DNA from: an uncultured Eubacteriales bacterium | GTDB taxonomy: Bacteria; Bacillota; Clostridia; Oscillospirales; Oscillospiraceae | Direction: 5' to 3' | Assembly (NCBI GenBank): GCA_900549865.1 | Contig: URPU01000031.1 | Coordinates: forward strand, 1-23,543 | DNA length: 23,543 nucleotides | Shown: piece by piece, positions 20,776 through 23,543 of the stretch | Layout of the letters: every line of letters starts with the position of its first letter | How positions within the stretch are numbered: position 1 is the stretch's first letter | Notes under the pieces: model-generated | What the model saw: only the letters and a program-made list of their open reading frames with translations | The model's database searches: none | Told to the model about the DNA's origin: nothing | Translations under genes and position numbers: made by a program

Positions 20776-22752
20776 ATGGACAGAAAGCCGCGCGGGAATA
20801 GATCCTTCCATTTTGAGCATTGGCAGCTTATAAGCCTGTGCCTCGCCATATATGATGCGATCGCCGTCAACGCCGCGTTTTACGCCGCGCTCTGGCTGCG
20901 CTATGACTGCAAGTTCTGGGCGATCCCCGCCTATTACATAGACGCCCTGCGCGCTTTCGCGCCGGTCTACACGGTGTTCTGCCTGCTGGTGTTCTGGTGC
21001 TGCAAGCTTTATAAGAGTATCTGGCGCTTTGCCGGGGCGCATGAAATGTACCGCGCCGCCGTCGCCACGCTCATCACGCTCGTCTTTCAGGTCGCGGGGA
21101 CGATATTCCAGTCACGCGTCCTCGGCACGACGGCGCAGATCCCGCGTATGCCCATCACGTATTACTGCATCGGCATCACGCTTCAGTTCATCCTGACTAT
21201 CGGGATGCGCTTTTCGTATAGAATAATTCTCAGCTTTAAAAAGCCGGCCGCCGCGGGGCAAAGGAAGCGCGTCATGCTCATCGGCGCTGGTGCGGCCGGG
21301 CAGATGATCCTGCGCGACCTCAACCGTTCCGAGACCTCCGGCGACAGGGTCTGCTGCATCATCGACGACAATCCGAATAAGTGGAACCGCTTCATGGAGG
21401 GCGTGCCGGTCGTCGGCGGGCGGAATGATATTTTCACGAACGTCGAAAAGTATAAGATAGATAAGATAGTCCTCGCCATCCCCAGCGCGACGGTGGAGGA
21501 GAAGCGCGACATTCTTGGCATTTGCAGTGAGACCGATTGTGAGCTTAAGCAGGTGTCCGTGATGTACCGCCAGATGGGGCAGATAGTGGACGCAAATTCC
21601 ATCAAGAATGTCTCCATCGAGGACCTTCTCGGCCGCGCGCCCATCACGATAAATATGGACGAGGTCTTTGAATTCATCAGCGGCAAGGTCATCCTCGTCA
21701 CGGGCGGCGGCGGCTCCATCGGCAGTGAGCTGTGCCGTCAGATAGCGGCGCATGCGCCGAAAACGCTTATAATCTTCGATATATATGAGAATAATGCCTA
21801 TGACATCCAGCTTGAGCTTCGGGATAAATACCCCGCGCTCGATCTCGTCACGCTCATCGGTTCCGTGCGCGACAGCCGCCGGCTGGAGCAGGTGTTTGCC
21901 AAGTACAGGCCGGAGCTTGTATTCCATGCCGCGGCGCATAAGCATGTTCCACTTATGGAGGACAGCCCCTGTGAATCCATAAAGAACAATGTCCTCGGCA
22001 CGTATAAAACGGCGTATGCCGCCATGACGCACGGGTGCCGCCGCTTCGTGCTCATATCCACGGATAAGGCGGTCAATCCCACCAATATCATGGGCGCGTC
22101 AAAGCGCCTGTGTGAAATGGTCGTGCAGAGCTTTGACCGGCGCATAAAGGCCGGCCGCGCGGACAGCATCCCGCGCCTCAGCAGCCATGCAAAGCCCGTC
22201 TCGGAGGTCTGCGGCGATGTCAGGACGGAGTTCGTGGCCGTGCGTTTCGGCAACGTGCTCGGCAGCAACGGTTCCGTTGTGCCGCTCTTCAAAAAGCAGA
22301 TACAGAAGGGCGGCCCCGTCACTGTCACGCATCCGGACATCATCCGTTATTTTATGACGGTGTCCGAAGCGGTCAGCCTTGTCCTTCAGGCGGGCGTGTA
22401 TGCGCGCGGCGGGGAGATATTCGTGCTGGATATGGGTTCGCCGATGAAGATAGACGCGCTTGCGCGCAATCTCATCAAGCTCTCCGGCTTCCGCCCGGAT
22501 GTGGATATAAAGGTGGAGTATACCGGCCTGCGCCCCGGCGAGAAGCTGTATGAGGAAAAACTAATGGCGGAGGAGGGGCTTGAAAAGACGGCGAACGACC
22601 TTATATATATCGGCCATCCCGTCGATTTCGATTCGGATGTGTTCCTTGGCCGCATAGACGAGCTTATGGAGGCGGCCTATTCAAATTCCGAGGATATACG
22701 CACGCTTGTCGTCTCGCTTGCGCCGACGTACCGTCCCGGAGAAACCAGGTAA
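20776..22752 (+). CDS. CapD/PglF-type nucleotide-sugar 4,6-dehydratase, membrane-anchored
   Basis: A 658-residue polysaccharide-biosynthesis protein. The N-terminal half has four hydrophobic helices (about 20-165). Next is a first Rossmann-like domain with MLIGAGAAGQMIL. The C-terminal half is an NAD(P)-dependent short-chain dehydrogenase: TGGGGSIGSEL starts at residue 309. STDKAVNPTNIMGASKR carries Met in place of the usual catalytic Tyr of the YxxxK motif, as is normal for CapD/PglF/FlaA1-type inverting or retaining UDP-GlcNAc 4,6-dehydratases. Known family role: first step to UDP-bacillosamine, FucNAc-type or similar deoxy-amino sugars for capsule, glycan or protein glycosylation. AGGAGGT (20762-20768) sets ATG 20776; an in-frame ATG at 20665 precedes the promoter and is rejected. 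The sugar product cannot be read from sequence. Confidence 0.9.
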   Translation: MDRKPRGNRSFHFEHWQLISLCLAIYDAIAVNAAFYAALWLRYDCKFWAIPAYYIDALRAFAPVYTVFCLLVFWCCKLYKSIWRFAGAHEMYRAAVATLITLVFQVAGTIFQSRVLGTTAQIPRMPITYYCIGITLQFILTIGMRFSYRIILSFKKPAAAGQRKRVMLIGAGAAGQMILRDLNRSETSGDRVCCIIDDNPNKWNRFMEGVPVVGGRNDIFTNVEKYKIDKIVLAIPSATVEEKRDILGICSETDCELKQVSVMYRQMGQIVDANSIKNVSIEDLLGRAPITINMDEVFEFISGKVILVTGGGGSIGSELCRQIAAHAPKTLIIFDIYENNAYDIQLELRDKYPALDLVTLIGSVRDSRRLEQVFAKYRPELVFHAAAHKHVPLMEDSPCESIKNNVLGTYKTAYAAMTHGCRRFVLISTDKAVNPTNIMGASKRLCEMVVQSFDRRIKAGRADSIPRLSSHAKPVSEVCGDVRTEFVAVRFGNVLGSNGSVVPLFKKQIQKGGPVTVTHPDIIRYFMTVSEAVSLVLQAGVYARGGEIFVLDMGSPMKIDALARNLIKLSGFRPDVDIKVEYTGLRPGEKLYEEKLMAEEGLEKTANDLIYIGHPVDFDSDVFLGRIDELMEAAYSNSEDIRTLVVSLAPTYRPGETR

Positions 22753-22778
22753 GAACAAGCTAAAAGCATAAACAGTCA

Positions 22779-22802
22779 CAGCCGCCTCTGTCGAGGCGGC
22801 TG
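22779..22802 (+). other. GC-rich hairpin between the CapD-type gene and folD
   Basis: CAGCCGCCTC (22779-22788), loop TGTC, GAGGCGGCTG (22793-22802): a perfect 10-bp stem. No T-run follows (AACATCAA), so it is not a standard intrinsic terminator. It could be a Rho-dependent or processing site, or an attenuating structure ahead of folD, whose ribosome binding site begins about 10 bases later. Confidence 0.5.
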
Positions 22803-22826
22803 AACATCAAAGGCGGGTGAAGATAT

Positions 22827-23543
22827 ATGGCTGTGCTGATAGACGGAAAGGCGCTGGCCCAGCGCGTGCGCGCGCAGGTCGCGCGGGAGGCGGCATTGCT
22901 GCCGCGCAAGCCGGGGCTTGCGGTGATACTCGTGGGTGACGATCCGGCCTCGCGCATATATGTGTCCGGGAAGGAGCGCGACTGCGAACAGTGCGGCTTC
23001 ATAAGCCGCGAATATAAGTTTGACGATTCTGTCACTCAGGCTGAGCTTCTTGCGCTTATCGCGGCGCTCAATGCCGACGCGGAGATAGACGGCATACTCG
23101 TTCAGCTTCCTCTGCCCGCGGCGATAGATGAGGACGCGCTGCTTGAGGCCATTTCACCTGAGAAGGATGTGGATGCGTTCCACCCGATCAACGTGGGGCG
23201 CGTCGTCACGGGAAAGCCTGTGCTCCTTCCGTGCACGCCCGCGGGGATAATGGAGATGTTCCATGCCTATAACATTTCGCTCGACGGCAGGATATGCGTT
23301 ATGGTCGGCCGCAGCAACATCGTCGGCAAGCCGATGGGGATCCTCATGCTGCGCGCCAACGGCACGGTCATATGCTGTCACAGCCGCACGCCAGAGCTCG
23401 CCACCCTCACGCGTCAGGCGGATGTGCTCGTCGTGGCCGCGGGGCAGCCGTGCCTCATCCGTGGCGATATGGTCAAGCCCGGCGCGGTCGTTATCGACGT
23501 CGCCATGAACCGCGACCCGGATACGGGGAAGTTTACGGGGGAT
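22827..23543 (+). CDS. folD: Bifunctional methylenetetrahydrofolate dehydrogenase/cyclohydrolase FolD (3' end outside window)
   Basis: First 239 codons of FolD (family about 280-290), which interconverts 5,10-methylene-, methenyl- and 10-formyl-tetrahydrofolate. Visible motifs: YVSGKERDCEQCGF (45-58) with the catalytic pair Y45/K49, GILVQLPLP (89-97, Q93), KDVDAFHP (113-120, D116), PCTPAGIMEMF (135-145) and the NADP-loop GRSNIVGKP (161-169). Start ATG 22827 is preceded by AAAGGCGGGTGA (22810-22821). The reading frame is open to the last base, so the C-terminus lies beyond 23543. No convincing promoter is seen after the CapD-type gene, so folD may depend on read-through or a weak promoter. Confidence 0.95.
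   Translation, partial: MAVLIDGKALAQRVRAQVAREAALLPRKPGLAVILVGDDPASRIYVSGKERDCEQCGFISREYKFDDSVTQAELLALIAALNADAEIDGILVQLPLPAAIDEDALLEAISPEKDVDAFHPINVGRVVTGKPVLLPCTPAGIMEMFHAYNISLDGRICVMVGRSNIVGKPMGILMLRANGTVICCHSRTPELATLTRQADVLVVAAGQPCLIRGDMVKPGAVVIDVAMNRDPDTGKFTGD

Noticed and set aside
1..23543. CRISPR arrays, tRNA/rRNA genes, insertion sequences, toxin-antitoxin pairs, riboswitches
   Set aside because: Looked for regularly spaced repeats, tRNA-like cloverleaves with CCA ends, transposase motifs and long structured leaders; none seen apart from the element at 20411-20609, which does not match a family I recognise.

Overview
The window reads as chromosomal DNA from an anaerobic, low-branching Firmicute of the class Clostridia, most likely a gut Oscillospirales (Ruminococcaceae/Oscillospiraceae-like) organism. 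This is an inference from gene content: indolepyruvate:ferredoxin oxidoreductase, Ktr potassium uptake, Mini-III RNase, RqcH, TepA, and an ECF sigma/membrane-protein pair typical of that group. It also rests on the GC-rich coding sequence that still uses many ATA isoleucine codons. All genes I can support lie on the + strand. I see no rRNA, tRNA, CRISPR array, IS element or prophage.

Layout. Positions 3-3473 hold the end of a CBS/CorC-type hemolysin-family protein, ktrB and ktrA (potassium uptake) and an AI-2E-family permease, closed by a strong bidirectional-looking terminator. This block is visibly less GC-rich than what follows. Positions 3593-5015 hold an ECF-type sigma factor translationally coupled to a single-pass membrane protein (candidate anti-sigma). 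Positions 5076-8800 are a promoter followed by a tight three-gene operon: prfA (release factor 1), an in-frame TsaC-CoaE fusion (tRNA threonylcarbamoyl-adenylate synthase plus dephospho-CoA kinase) and an M18 aminopeptidase. Positions 8831-9498 carry a ClpP-like TepA. Positions 9530-13211 carry uppP and ftsK with a terminator. Positions 13283-17323 carry mrnC, rqcH and a polytopic GT-C-like membrane protein. Positions 17346-19754 carry iorA and iorB. Positions 19859-20362 carry an Ig-like-domain lipoprotein. A 413-base gene-free stretch follows, holding two near-identical terminators around a multi-branched, hairpin-rich element. The window ends with a CapD-type nucleotide-sugar dehydratase and the first 239 codons of folD.

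How it fits together. Much of the middle is translation and its upkeep: RF1 terminates translation, TsaC supplies threonylcarbamoyl-AMP for t6A, Mini-III matures 23S rRNA, and RqcH rescues stalled 50S subunits. UppP, the GT-C-like protein and the CapD enzyme are envelope-glycan functions. IorAB is amino-acid fermentation.

Most worth a second look are the TsaC-CoaE fusion with no prmC next to prfA, the structured intergenic element at 20381-20632, an Asp-to-Glu change at RqcH residue 97, and inverted repeats that overlap the -10 regions of several promoters. I did not find a clear novel defence or biosynthetic system; most of the window is ordinary core genome.
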